31,813 nucleotides of DNA from CAZDCZ01 sp964504155. Lineage in GTDB: Bacteria > Bacteroidota > Bacteroidia > Bacteroidales > UBA12077. Below, piece after piece: positions 14,646-24,133 of the stretch; positions within the stretch are counted from its first letter, which is position 1; the number at the start of each line of letters is the position of its first letter. The position numbers and the translations under genes were made by a program. The stretch covers positions 1 to 31,813 of the forward strand of contig CAZDCZ010000034.1 in assembly GCA_964504155.1 (NCBI GenBank). Direction: 5' to 3'. The notes beneath the pieces are model-generated. The model had not been told where the DNA came from, did no database searches, and worked only from the letters and a program-made list of their open reading frames with translations.

Positions 14646-16301
14646 TTAGAAAGAATATGTAATTCCGGCCATTACATTAAAACCATATGTTGGATAATAA
14701 TTCCACATATAATTGTCTGACGATAAAATATTATTTAATTGCAAGAATCCTGAAAGCACTTTTGTATACCTGTATTCAAGCCCCAAATTAATATCGAGAA
14801 CGGCATCAAGTTCTTTTGCAGTATTATTTACTAAAGCATATCGTTTCCCTTTAATAAATATATCGCTTTTTAGAATTATAGCATTTCTCATATCGTAGCG
14901 AGTAAAAAAGTTAACAATTAGCTCAGGTTTATGCCAAGGTTTACTTTCTTCGTTCATAGCATATCTATAATAATTTGCTTTTAGAGCAAATCCAAGCTCA
15001 TCGGATGGATTAAATGATAGTTCTCCAAAATATTTTGTAATCTCAATATCGTCGTAAACTACTCCAAACATATTACCCATACTATCTGTTTGCGAAAAAT
15101 TATTTACATAGAATGGCATATCACCAACTATTGAATGTTTCACTTGAAAATTGTAAAATATCGACGAACTAAAATTTCCTTTTATTCCGATTAGAAGAAT
15201 CATTTTATAATCGGTATTCTTTACATTTAATGCGGGTAAGATAAATGGATTTTCATTAACAACAGTTCTATAATTATTTACTTCTCTTCTTCCATCTATT
15301 CCAGCATATGGAATTATGTAATGATTAATTATATCATATTCGAGATTTCCTTTCGGATAATAATAAGTATTACTGCTTTCGCCATGTTTATCGGAATAAA
15401 CATTTATTCCGGCAGACACACGCCATTTATCGCTAAACAATCCTAACCAAGGACTCATATAGAACACTTTGTTAGAAACAGAATCGATAGATTGGGACTT
15501 ATCATAGTAATTATATGCAAAGTCAAGTCCTACCATTTCTTTTTCGAAATACTTATTTATTTTTCCGTTAAAACATATAGAATTTTCTGAATTGGAAAAA
15601 TCGTCGAGGAAATAATTATAATTAAGACCAAAATCGTAATTAACATGCAAAGAATCGGTGTAAGTACTGTAATATCTGGCATTTATTTGAAAATCGAAAT
15701 ATTTTTGTTTTATATCGTCTTTTAAAAGCGTAGAATCGACAAATGTATTGTATCCGTAATAATGCATTACATTTCTATTAAAGCCAATATTTGATTTTAT
15801 AACAGAATTCTCAAAAAATTTCTTCCCATAAAACAGAATTTCATTATCGCTAAAAGCAGCATCTCCTTTTTTATTGTTTAACAAATTTACTTTACTAAAC
15901 GATGAAAAATGTTTTAAATAAGTACCAATAGAGAATTTTTTTGAGCGTTTATTGTTTAGGTAAACTTCGATAAATGGCATTGCTTTATTTCCAATAGCTA
16001 CTTTTGTATAGCTATTGTAGAGTTTTTTCAAGGGTTCGCCTACCATTTTAGCCGGTTTAATCGCTTTCGGATTATACGAAATATCTAATGGCTTTGTAAT
16101 AAGGTAATATTTGAATGTTGGTATTATTTTAACAGTATCGATAATTTTCGGCAAACTATTTATCTTATATGCATCGGATATTGTAGGCTTATACGGTTTA
16201 ACTACATAAACTTCTTTTTTTAATTCTGAATTGTTTTCTTGAGCTCGAAGGCTAAAATACGAAAGAAATATTACTAATGATATTAAGATTATATGTTTCA
16301 T
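14646..16301 (-). CDS. Outer-membrane beta-barrel protein paired with a giant TPR protein
   Basis: 551 aa. A signal peptide (residues 1-20, ending LRAQE) and a C-terminal aromatic strand (MAGITYSF) mark an outer-membrane barrel. After a proline-rich stretch (KPYKPTISDAYK...KPAKMVGEPLKKLY, about 34-92) come many alternating amphipathic strands resembling the barrel half of TonB-dependent receptors, without a recognised plug or TonB box. Proteins of this kind recur in Bacteroidota next to a large TPR gene, as here: it starts 47 bases after that gene's stop, so one operon. A role in envelope assembly or transport is inferred. Function not established. Confidence 0.7.
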   Translation of the reverse strand: MKHIILISLVIFLSYFSLRAQENNSELKKEVYVVKPYKPTISDAYKINSLPKIIDTVKIIPTFKYYLITKPLDISYNPKAIKPAKMVGEPLKKLYNSYTKVAIGNKAMPFIEVYLNNKRSKKFSIGTYLKHFSSFSKVNLLNNKKGDAAFSDNEILFYGKKFFENSVIKSNIGFNRNVMHYYGYNTFVDSTLLKDDIKQKYFDFQINARYYSTYTDSLHVNYDFGLNYNYFLDDFSNSENSICFNGKINKYFEKEMVGLDFAYNYYDKSQSIDSVSNKVFYMSPWLGLFSDKWRVSAGINVYSDKHGESSNTYYYPKGNLEYDIINHYIIPYAGIDGRREVNNYRTVVNENPFILPALNVKNTDYKMILLIGIKGNFSSSIFYNFQVKHSIVGDMPFYVNNFSQTDSMGNMFGVVYDDIEITKYFGELSFNPSDELGFALKANYYRYAMNEESKPWHKPELIVNFFTRYDMRNAIILKSDIFIKGKRYALVNNTAKELDAVLDINLGLEYRYTKVLSGFLQLNNILSSDNYMWNYYPTYGFNVMAGITYSF

Positions 16302-16348
16302 ATCTATTTTCTATTTTTTATTATTTATTTATATTTATATGAAAATAT

Positions 16349-19300
16349 TTATTTCTTTTTTTCATTTTCTTTGAAGAGTTCATCGTATTTCCCCGATTTA
16401 TTTTCCTTAAATTCAATTTTCATATCTTTATCGTCTTCCGATTTAATATTGTACTTTTCTTTTTCTACAATACTATTATATTTTTCTTTTGCTACATCAA
16501 TTATATCATCATCTTTATCGGCATTATAATTATCTATAATACTCTTTAAAGTATGTTTAGCTTGAAAACTATCATCTTTTTGCAGATACACATCCGCCAG
16601 TAAAATATATGCTTTAGCAAGCCAATATTCCTGAGATGTTTTTTGTTGTATAAAATCGAAAATCTCATGCTCTGCAATATTGTATTGTTTATCGATATAA
16701 TATATTTCGCATATACGATATTTTGCTTCGGCCCCTTCGCTGCTATTAACATCTTCAGATATCATACGGAACTCATCCATAGCTAATCCGTAATTTTTAT
16801 TTTTAAACAGCGCCATAGATTTTTTATATCTTGCTTCGCGAATTATTCCTTCGGAGATTTTTTCGGTATGCAATAATTTATTAGCCGAATTTATTGTCTC
16901 GGTATTATCTTTTAAATTATAATTTGCTCTTACTAAACCTAATCTAGCGCTTATAAGATGCTTGTTTACTTCAGCAATTTTCTCGAGTTGTTTATAATTT
17001 TTAATTGCATCAGAATAATTTTTAAACTCATAATTTATCTCGGCAGAATTCAGTAATGATTGTTCTGTAAAAGTATTCTTGGGTTTCGAAATAATATAAT
17101 AATACGATTCCAGAGCTTTTTTATTCTCTCCATTTCTATACTGGCAATCGGCTTTATAGTAATGTGCATTCAAAGCAAAATTTCCATTATTATATTTCTG
17201 CAAATATTTTTCGAGTGCCACAAGCGATTTATCACAATCACCATTCATATACACTTTTTCGGCCGAAATATATGTCAACGAATCTTGTTCGCTCGCACTA
17301 ATGCTACCAAAATCGCCTAAACCATTAACATAAGCAAAATAAGAATCTACATCATTCATATCGACATAAATATTTTTTATTCCTATTAATGAATTTTTAG
17401 CTTCGGCAGTACTCGGATATTCGGCAACAACACGTTTATAATATTTCATTGCCAATTCGCTTTTATCCTTATTATAATTCAGAAGTCCTAATTGTACTAA
17501 TGATTTTTTAACATAGCTACTTGTTGGATAATTACTTACAACTTTTTCGTAACTCAAAATTGCATTATCAAATTCTTGAATATCGATATAACTCTTTCCC
17601 ATTTCAAATAAAGCATCATCGAGATATGCCGATTCAGGACATTCGTTTAAAAGTCTTTGTAAGGTAGCAATCTTTTTGTTTGGTCTACTAACCAAACCTA
17701 GAGAAAACCCACGCTGGAAAAGAGCATAATCCTTATCAAAAATATTATACTCTATTGCTTTATCGTAATAATCAATAGCAAGCCAGTAACTTCGTCGAAT
17801 AAAATAACAATCGGCAATTCTATTATTCGCATCAGAGATACTTTCGGTTACTTTATCGTTTTCGAAATTTAGAAATTTTCGAAACCACAATATTGCCGTT
17901 GAATAATTTTTTAACTTAAAATACGAGTATGCCATATTATAATGAGCAATATTAAACTCTTCGAGTTGAAAAGCACCGGGAGATAAAACAAACTTGTTAT
18001 ACTCTTTTATTGCATTACTATAATTGTTTATTTGGTAGTTTGCTTCGCCCAACCAATAATAACTTTGAGCTGCAATTTCGTTATTGTAAGTATTATACTT
18101 TAGCGATTTCTCGAATATTGTAATAGCATCGGCATAATGCAAATTATTAAATAATTCTAAGCCTCGATAATATGCAACTTTCTGATAAGCTTCTTTTATG
18201 GCGTGATCTTTATTTTTTATTTTATCTAAAGAAGCCAAAGCGTCTTTATAGTTACTGGTATACATATATGCCATTACTAAAAAATTATAAGCATCATCAA
18301 GTCTATCGGATTTTGGATATAATTGTATAAACTCGTGAAAGGCACTTATAGCCTCGTTAAATGGAGAATGAAATATTTCATAAGTAATTACAGCATAATT
18401 AAATAGAGCTTCTTCTTTTATTTCTGTGTCGAAATCTAATTTTGATGCAAACTCAAATGCTAATCTGGCTTTATTTTTTTGTTGAATTTCTATATAACAG
18501 TCAGCCAAATGGAAATATGCGTTCTGGGCTAACAAATCGTTTTCGTTAACTACTTTTTCGAAAACTGTTGCAGCACTATCGTATTGCTCGGCCTTATAGT
18601 AAGCATAAGCAAACATATAATTATCTTCTCTTGAAATATTATTTGCTTTTTCGACAAATATTTTCAAGTATTTTAAAGCATCTTCATACTTTTTACTTTT
18701 ATAATAAGAATCGCCAATAATTTTAGCAATTTCCGGAGTACGCTTAGCACTTGCCGATTCAAGAATCGGAAGGGCATATTCAATAACTTTCTCGTATCGT
18801 TCTTGTAAATAGTATATCTGAGAAATATAATATGGAACAATTGGTGCAAAAGTTTCATTTTTACTCAATCGCAAAAATCCCTGAAGGGCAGTTTCGTAAT
18901 TTTTTTCATCGTAGGCAATATGAGAATAATAATATAAAGCAGGACCTGTATATTTTGTATCGACATTAATAATTTCGTAAAAAGCATTTGTTGCTTTTTC
19001 CTTATTGCCCAACATAAAATAGCAATATCCCAATTTAAAATAATATTCTGATAACTCTTCATCCTTAATCTTATCTTTTTTAACCTGCTTAAACCAATGA
19101 ACAGCATTTATATATTTTTTCTGTCGATATTGAAATTTCGCCATATTAAAATATGCTGCATTAACTTTAGAACTTTCAGGATGATGCGAAATAAAACCCG
19201 ATATAAGATATTCTGCATCTTTATTATATAGTTTTATTGCACAAATAGATGAATAGTATTCAGCATTAGCCTTTGTTTCATTATCGAGAAATTCATTTTT

Positions 19301-19483
19301 GTCGATAACCTTCGTAAAATGCTCTTGAGCCACACCATATTTTCCCTTGTCGAATAATTCTAATCCCAATTTATAATCGGCATTAAACTCGGTATATTTT
19401 AAGGTTTTTTGAGCAAGAATATTTTGCGAAATACCAAACAGAATAAACGCTATAACAAATATTAAATGCTTATTAATCTTCAT
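16349..19483 (-). CDS. Giant periplasmic tetratricopeptide-repeat protein
   Basis: 1044 aa. A signal peptide (residues 1-24, ending NILAQ) leads into an almost unbroken array of TPR units (about 35-1000); typical repeats are ALYYYSHIAYDEKNYETALQ, YWLGEANYQINNYSNAIKEY and ALFEMGKSYIDIQEFDNAIL. The tail (about 1000-1044) is Lys/Glu-rich (KSEDDKDMKIEFKENKSGKY) and likely disordered. Such arrays bind partner proteins; YbgF/CpoB and BamD-like proteins are smaller relatives in form. First gene of the two-gene operon with the outer-membrane barrel, so it probably acts with it in the periplasm. No catalytic domain seen. Confidence 0.8.
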   Translation of the reverse strand: MKINKHLIFVIAFILFGISQNILAQKTLKYTEFNADYKLGLELFDKGKYGVAQEHFTKVIDKNEFLDNETKANAEYYSSICAIKLYNKDAEYLISGFISHHPESSKVNAAYFNMAKFQYRQKKYINAVHWFKQVKKDKIKDEELSEYYFKLGYCYFMLGNKEKATNAFYEIINVDTKYTGPALYYYSHIAYDEKNYETALQGFLRLSKNETFAPIVPYYISQIYYLQERYEKVIEYALPILESASAKRTPEIAKIIGDSYYKSKKYEDALKYLKIFVEKANNISREDNYMFAYAYYKAEQYDSAATVFEKVVNENDLLAQNAYFHLADCYIEIQQKNKARLAFEFASKLDFDTEIKEEALFNYAVITYEIFHSPFNEAISAFHEFIQLYPKSDRLDDAYNFLVMAYMYTSNYKDALASLDKIKNKDHAIKEAYQKVAYYRGLELFNNLHYADAITIFEKSLKYNTYNNEIAAQSYYWLGEANYQINNYSNAIKEYNKFVLSPGAFQLEEFNIAHYNMAYSYFKLKNYSTAILWFRKFLNFENDKVTESISDANNRIADCYFIRRSYWLAIDYYDKAIEYNIFDKDYALFQRGFSLGLVSRPNKKIATLQRLLNECPESAYLDDALFEMGKSYIDIQEFDNAILSYEKVVSNYPTSSYVKKSLVQLGLLNYNKDKSELAMKYYKRVVAEYPSTAEAKNSLIGIKNIYVDMNDVDSYFAYVNGLGDFGSISASEQDSLTYISAEKVYMNGDCDKSLVALEKYLQKYNNGNFALNAHYYKADCQYRNGENKKALESYYYIISKPKNTFTEQSLLNSAEINYEFKNYSDAIKNYKQLEKIAEVNKHLISARLGLVRANYNLKDNTETINSANKLLHTEKISEGIIREARYKKSMALFKNKNYGLAMDEFRMISEDVNSSEGAEAKYRICEIYYIDKQYNIAEHEIFDFIQQKTSQEYWLAKAYILLADVYLQKDDSFQAKHTLKSIIDNYNADKDDDIIDVAKEKYNSIVEKEKYNIKSEDDKDMKIEFKENKSGKYDELFKENEKKK

Positions 19484-19533
19484 ATTATTTTTTATTAATT
19501 TTAAATTATAATTTAAAATACTATTCGCTATAT

Positions 19534-20223
19534 TTATTTCAATAATTTAGATTTAAAATATAATAAAGCTCCATTTACATATGGGATTCTCTCGAATTGA
19601 AAGTTATATTTTTGAAAGAACATTTTCAATTCATCTTCAGTATGTAATACCCCACGAATCTTAGTATTATGTTTGTTTCTTTCCGGAACAGGAACACTGC
19701 TAACAAAAACTCCATCTGTTTTTAATATCCTCTTTATCTCGCTAATAACAATCTCTGTATTTTTTAAAAAAAATAACGATAAGTTGCAAATGCAAATATC
19801 AAAACTATTATCGTTAAATGGCAAACTATCGACATTCGCAACAAATAATTTTACGTTCTTAAATTCTAAATTTATAAATTTCTTAAAGGCTTCTTGAAAT
19901 AAGCCCGTACTTATATCGATGCCGTAATAATTAATATCATTACTCAAAAAATATGCCGAATTTCCACTCCCTGTAGCAATTTCTAAAATATCTTTATTAT
20001 GAGTATCATTAAATTCGTTTTTCAAAATTTTAAAATGAGATTGAATATTAGCTTTAAATTTCTTCGGGAAAATAGATTTTTCCATTATTCTATCGTAAAA
20101 ACAGGAAAACAAATCTCCCAACCAAGGTTTAAATTTTATTATTTCATTATCATCAGATTGTAAACGATAAAGATTTTTCTTTTCAACTATATTAATCGCT
20201 TCTTTGAGATTATTCATTCTCAT
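19534..20223 (-). CDS. Class I SAM-dependent methyltransferase
   Basis: 229 aa. The Rossmann-fold SAM site is clear: motif I ILEIATGSGN (79-88), an acidic motif II YGIDIS, and motif III DSLPFNDNSFDICICNLSLF with a post-motif loop ILKTDGVFVSSVPVP. The fold is of the Methyltransf_11 type (UbiE/phospholipid methyltransferase-like); the substrate cannot be told. The first 50 residues (FKPWLGDLFSCFYDRIME) may form an entrance cap, similar to lipid or quinone methyltransferases. It lies 50 bases upstream of the TPR gene on the same strand, so read-through into that operon is possible. A minus-strand -7 box lies 185 bases upstream, within a divergent promoter pair. Confidence 0.88.
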   Translation of the reverse strand: MRMNNLKEAINIVEKKNLYRLQSDDNEIIKFKPWLGDLFSCFYDRIMEKSIFPKKFKANIQSHFKILKNEFNDTHNKDILEIATGSGNSAYFLSNDINYYGIDISTGLFQEAFKKFINLEFKNVKLFVANVDSLPFNDNSFDICICNLSLFFLKNTEIVISEIKRILKTDGVFVSSVPVPERNKHNTKIRGVLHTEDELKMFFQKYNFQFERIPYVNGALLYFKSKLLK

Positions 20224-20395
20224 GTAATTATAATTTTGTTAAACTTTAATAAATTACAATATCGTTACAAAATATATTTTATTCTACACTAAATAATTCA
20301 GGCTAAATTTATAAAGAATAACTCTATTACACATACTTATATCGAGATTTTAATTAACATAAACTGTTAATTAAAATAATTATTTTATTTTTAAC

Positions 20396-20415
20396 TACTT
20401 TTGTATACAAAATTA
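20396..20415. promoter_or_regulatory. Divergent overlapping promoters around a 14-bp palindrome
   Basis: TACTTTTG (20396-20403, plus) and TAATTTTG (read on minus from 20415 to 20408) both match TAnnTTTG. They face away from each other and share the perfect palindrome TTTTGTATACAAAA (20399-20412). The plus box serves ftsE (ATG 20514) and the minus box the methyltransferase (start 20223). Confidence 0.5.
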
Positions 20416-20513
20416 AGAACAAGCAATTATTTTTATTGACAAAATAAACAATATTATTATCTGACTTATAGTTAATTCTTGACTTAGCTTAAGCAAAATA
20501 AATTCTTTTTATA

Positions 20514-21224
20514 ATGAAAGACATGCCAATAATAGATTTTAAAAATGTAAATATCTACCATAAAGAAAATCTTATTCTATCGAATGTAAATTTATCGGTA
20601 AATAAAGGAGAGTTTATTTATTTTATAGGTAAAGTTGGTAGTGGAAAAACAAGTTTAATAAGAACTATAAATGCTGAGCTTCCGTTAAAAACAGGAACCG
20701 GAATGGTTGCTGGTTTTAATCTTGAAAAAATAAAAAGAAAACAAATACCATATCTAAGAAGAAAATTAGGTATTGTTTTTCAAGATTTTAAATTACTCTC
20801 GGACCGAACAGTACACGACAATCTACTTTTTGTTTTAAAATCGACAGGATGGAAAAACAAAAAAGAAATAGATAATAGAATTAACGAGGTACTAGAAAAA
20901 GTTGGATTAGCATTTAAGGGCTACAAGATGCCTCATCAATTATCGGGAGGAGAACAACAAAGGGTAGTTATAGCAAGAGCTCTTTTAAACGATCCTGAAT
21001 TAATTCTTGCCGATGAGCCAACAGGAAATCTCGACCCTGAAACATCTGAAAATTTAATGGAATTATTATTTGAAATAAGCCAAAATAACCGAACAGTAAT
21101 TATGGCAACTCACGATTATAATATGGTGAAAAAATTTGTAGCCAAAACACTTAAATTTGAGAATACAAAAATTATTGAAGTCGATAACTCAAACGAAATT
21201 GATTTTGAAAGCTTAAAAGAATAA
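20514..21224 (+). CDS. ftsE: Cell-division ATP-binding protein FtsE
   Basis: 236 aa ABC ATPase. Walker A GKVGSGKTS (39-47), Q-loop Gln90 (GIVFQDFKLL, the FtsE-typical sequence), signature LSGGEQQR (143-150), Walker B LILADEPTGNLD (163-174) and H-loop His200 (MATHD) are all intact. FtsE with membrane partner FtsX activates peptidoglycan hydrolases at the division site. No ftsX lies beside it, which is common in Bacteroidota. It is followed after 47 bases by a polysaccharide flippase on the same strand. The start at 20514 is the first ATG; Met4 is a possible alternative. Confidence 0.92.
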   Translation: MKDMPIIDFKNVNIYHKENLILSNVNLSVNKGEFIYFIGKVGSGKTSLIRTINAELPLKTGTGMVAGFNLEKIKRKQIPYLRRKLGIVFQDFKLLSDRTVHDNLLFVLKSTGWKNKKEIDNRINEVLEKVGLAFKGYKMPHQLSGGEQQRVVIARALLNDPELILADEPTGNLDPETSENLMELLFEISQNNRTVIMATHDYNMVKKFVAKTLKFENTKIIEVDNSNEIDFESLKE

Positions 21225-21271
21225 GTAAACAATTATTTTTCGCTCAAAACAAGCAAGTACAATATTTATAG

Positions 21272-22531
21272 ATGTTAAAAAAACTTAAGGAAATAGACGA
21301 AAGTAATTTTTTTCGAAACATGTTAACAATGTTTTCCGGTGTTTCAATAGCACAAATTATTACTTTACTCTCTATTCCTATATTAACCCGTTTATTTTCG
21401 CCCGAAGAATTTGGTTTTATAGCTTTATATTTGAGTATTGCCAATATTTTCGGAACAATATCATCGGGCAAATACGATCTTGCAATAATGATTCCGAAAA
21501 ACGACAATGATGCAATTAAAATATTCTCAGGCTCGATACTCATTGTTATAACATTTTCGTTTGTAAGTCTAGTATCGATAATTATTCTTAAAAATATTAA
21601 CACTCCAATAAGTTCGTTTATTGCACCAAATTACTTTTATTTTCTTCCTTTAAGCATTTTATTGATTGGCTCGATAAAATCGTTTACTCAGTGGTTAAAC
21701 AGAAAGAAGGATTTTCCTTATTTGGCAAAAACTCATATTGTTCAAAATGGCACTGCATCGACAGTTAAACTATCTGCCGGTTATTTCACATCATTAGGCA
21801 CATGGGGATTACTTTTGGGAAATATTGCAGGACAAGGAATTATGTTTTTATCCTTACTAAGAAAGATACTAAAAAAGTATAAAATTCTTATTAAGAAAAA
21901 CTTTTCAAAAGATATAAAAACAATATTAATAGAACATAAGAACTTCCCTATTTTCGCCATGCCAATGGGATTTTTAAATATTATTTCGAAAGATATTATG
22001 CTATATGTACTTAATATCTTTTTTAGCACAACTACGGTAGGACTTTACGCTAATGCGCAAAAAGTAAGCAATTATCCATTATTCTTTATTACCCAAGCAT
22101 TTACATCGGTATTTTACCAAAGACTAAGTGAAACACAAAACAAAGTAAAATTATATTTCTGGTCGTATATAATAAACTTTCTTATTGCAAGCATAGCCAT
22201 GATACCAATAATATTATGGGGCGAAAGATTATTTAGTTTTGTTTTAGGTAAAGAGTGGGAAATAGCCGGCAGTATTGCAAAATATTTAGTCCCTTTAACT
22301 ATTACAAGTTTTGCAACAAGAAATGTTATTAATGTTTTCTCGTTAACAAAGAAAAATCATTTGCTGCTAATTTGGCAATGTATTTATTTTATTCTTATAA
22401 CTGCAATAATATTTTTAACTAACAAATATGGTTTTAATACAATGATTTTTAATTTTTCTGTCGGAGGAGCAATACTTTATATTATCTTAGCATTTATTGG
22501 TTTAAAAATTCTTTTAAACAAAGAAAAATAA
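21272..22531 (+). CDS. Polysaccharide flippase, Wzx/MATE-like (MOP superfamily)
   Basis: 419 aa, with about 12 hydrophobic spans covering nearly the whole length. The N-terminal signature is FRNMLTMFSGVSIAQIITLL...PILTRLFSPEEFGFIALYLSI, the usual opening of the Polysacc_synt family, which flips undecaprenyl-linked oligosaccharide units across the inner membrane. It ends on a Lys-rich cytoplasmic tail (LNKEK). Gap of 47 bases after ftsE, so likely co-transcribed; a hexapeptide acyltransferase follows. No polymerase or glycosyltransferase is beside it, so the substrate polymer is unknown. Confidence 0.9.
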   Translation: MLKKLKEIDESNFFRNMLTMFSGVSIAQIITLLSIPILTRLFSPEEFGFIALYLSIANIFGTISSGKYDLAIMIPKNDNDAIKIFSGSILIVITFSFVSLVSIIILKNINTPISSFIAPNYFYFLPLSILLIGSIKSFTQWLNRKKDFPYLAKTHIVQNGTASTVKLSAGYFTSLGTWGLLLGNIAGQGIMFLSLLRKILKKYKILIKKNFSKDIKTILIEHKNFPIFAMPMGFLNIISKDIMLYVLNIFFSTTTVGLYANAQKVSNYPLFFITQAFTSVFYQRLSETQNKVKLYFWSYIINFLIASIAMIPIILWGERLFSFVLGKEWEIAGSIAKYLVPLTITSFATRNVINVFSLTKKNHLLLIWQCIYFILITAIIFLTNKYGFNTMIFNFSVGGAILYIILAFIGLKILLNKEK

Positions 22532-22538
22532 ACAGGCA

Positions 22539-22601
22539 ATGTCTGAAATAATTATTGAAACACAAAATAGTATAATTAAAATATATGTGGCGCAATTTTA
22601 A
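22539..22601 (+). CDS. Doubtful 20-aa open frame between flippase and acyltransferase genes
   Basis: An ATG frame (MSEIIIETQNSIIKIYVAQF, stop at 22599-22601) fills most of the 92-base gap. It is too short to judge and may be chance or the stump of a deleted gene. Confidence 0.15.
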   Translation: MSEIIIETQNSIIKIYVAQF

Positions 22602-22623
22602 GGCATAATAGAATTTTAAATAA

Positions 22624-23157
22624 ATGAAAACTATTCTAAAAAAAATACTTTATTGGAAATTATCGTTTTTTTATAAAGAATTAAACATAAATGATAATCA
22701 TTACCCTATTAAAACATTGTTTATATATGCATTTAAACAAAAAATATTAGGATACAATAGAAAAACTCCATGGCCTGTACATTATTCAAGCAAAATAATT
22801 TGCCCGCAGAAAATTCAAAGAGGAACAAAATATCCGGGCTTTGGCCATAACATATATCTTGATGGGCGAAATGGGATTATTATTGGAAGCAATGTATGGA
22901 TAGGGCCGAGAGTCTCTATAATAAGTCAAAATCACGATTTGAATAATTACAATAATTACACACCTTCGGAGCCTATAAAAATAGGGAAAAACTCTTGGCT
23001 TGGTTCTTCGTGCATAATATTACCCGAAGTAGAACTTGGCAATCACACCGTTGTAGGGGCTGGTGCAATAGTAACAAAATCGTTTACCGATGGGAATGTA
23101 CTTATTGCAGGAAATCCGGCAAGAATTATTAAAACATTAGATGAATATTCGGAGTAA
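22624..23157 (+). CDS. Hexapeptide-repeat acyltransferase (LbH/xenobiotic-type)
   Basis: 177 aa. The C-terminal two thirds (about 75-165) is a left-handed beta-helix of [LIV]GxxxX repeats: GIIIGSNVWIGPRVSIIS, IKIGKNSWLGSSCIILPEVE, LGNHTVVGAGAIVTKSF, AGNPARIIKTL, as in WcaF/LpxA-like O-acetyltransferases. His104 (SQNHDL) is the catalytic histidine of this group. It likely acetylates a sugar of the surface polysaccharide. Its stop codon abuts that of the next, convergent gene (23155-23157 and 23158-23160), with no space for a terminator. Confidence 0.88.
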   Translation: MKTILKKILYWKLSFFYKELNINDNHYPIKTLFIYAFKQKILGYNRKTPWPVHYSSKIICPQKIQRGTKYPGFGHNIYLDGRNGIIIGSNVWIGPRVSIISQNHDLNNYNNYTPSEPIKIGKNSWLGSSCIILPEVELGNHTVVGAGAIVTKSFTDGNVLIAGNPARIIKTLDEYSE

Positions 23158-24072
23158 TTATTTTTTTAACCACTGTAAGAATATTGGTAAATTATTTTCT
23201 TTTAATCTATAATACTTTTTTGCTTTTGCCCCAAATCCTTTATTCCTATATGCTACACCCTTAATATCGGATCCTGCAAAATCTAAAACCATATTATTAC
23301 CTGCATATTTTTTTATAAAATTATCGGTTAATAAATACATTGCACCAACATTTTTACCTACAGAATTTGTAACAGAAAAATAAACAGCTCTATTATTATA
23401 TATTAAGAAGAAAAAAGATGCACAGAACTCATTATTATAATAAGCATTATACAATTCTCCCAAATTATTTTTCAAAGAATACGAAATTATTTTATCTAAA
23501 TTATTAATATCAGTATCGTTTACATTAGCTATATTTTTCTTTTTTATTAATGCCTTAAAATCATTAATAAAAAAGTCTTGATTAGATTCGTTTTTTATTA
23601 TAATATTTTTAGCACCCGCTTTTTTAAGGTTTTTTTTATGATTTTTTGAATAATTACTATTTAATTCTTTATACAATTTATTTAAATTTAACAAATACGT
23701 GGTTCTTTTAACAAAATTGAAATTATTAATTAATTCGGAATTATAAATATTCAAACCAATATCAATAAATTTATACTTCTTAATAATTAATTCTAATACT
23801 TGTTTTTCTTCATCGACAGAAAGATTTTTAGCAAATAATATTGAGTGAAATTGAGAAAATATTGGCTGATATAAATATTTTATTCCATATTTCTTTCGCC
23901 AACACAAAGGCATTATTACTTTATAATCATCCGAAACAACCGCGTCCCAATTAGGCGATACAATATTAAGAAACCATGCTTTAGCATAAACAATTGGATT
24001 TCGGGCATTATCAACTGCAAGATCCCACTTTTCGAAATCTATCTCTCTATGTTTTAAATAATTAATTTGCAT
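23158..24072 (-). CDS. FemAB/GNAT-like acyltransferase-domain protein
   Basis: 304 aa. N-terminal segment with IVYAKAWFLNIVSPNWDAVV, then KYLYQPIFSQFHSILFAK. The second half contains LGELYNAYYNNEFCASFFFLIYNNRAVYF, VGAMYLLTDNFIKKYAGN and MVLDFAGSDIKGVAYRNKGF, which matches the GNAT-like C-terminal domain of FemAB/FemX-type proteins used with polysaccharide and peptidoglycan genes. The donor (acyl-CoA or aminoacyl-tRNA) and acceptor are unknown. Third in a minus-strand run after mutS2 and a polysaccharide deacetylase (61-base gap). Family call is by overall pattern, not by a single decisive motif. Confidence 0.65.
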   Translation of the reverse strand: MQINYLKHREIDFEKWDLAVDNARNPIVYAKAWFLNIVSPNWDAVVSDDYKVIMPLCWRKKYGIKYLYQPIFSQFHSILFAKNLSVDEEKQVLELIIKKYKFIDIGLNIYNSELINNFNFVKRTTYLLNLNKLYKELNSNYSKNHKKNLKKAGAKNIIIKNESNQDFFINDFKALIKKKNIANVNDTDINNLDKIISYSLKNNLGELYNAYYNNEFCASFFFLIYNNRAVYFSVTNSVGKNVGAMYLLTDNFIKKYAGNNMVLDFAGSDIKGVAYRNKGFGAKAKKYYRLKENNLPIFLQWLKK

Positions 24073-24133
24073 TGCTTTCTTTTGCGAATTTAGTAAGATG
24101 AATTACTATATATTAATCAAAGAAACTTATAAC

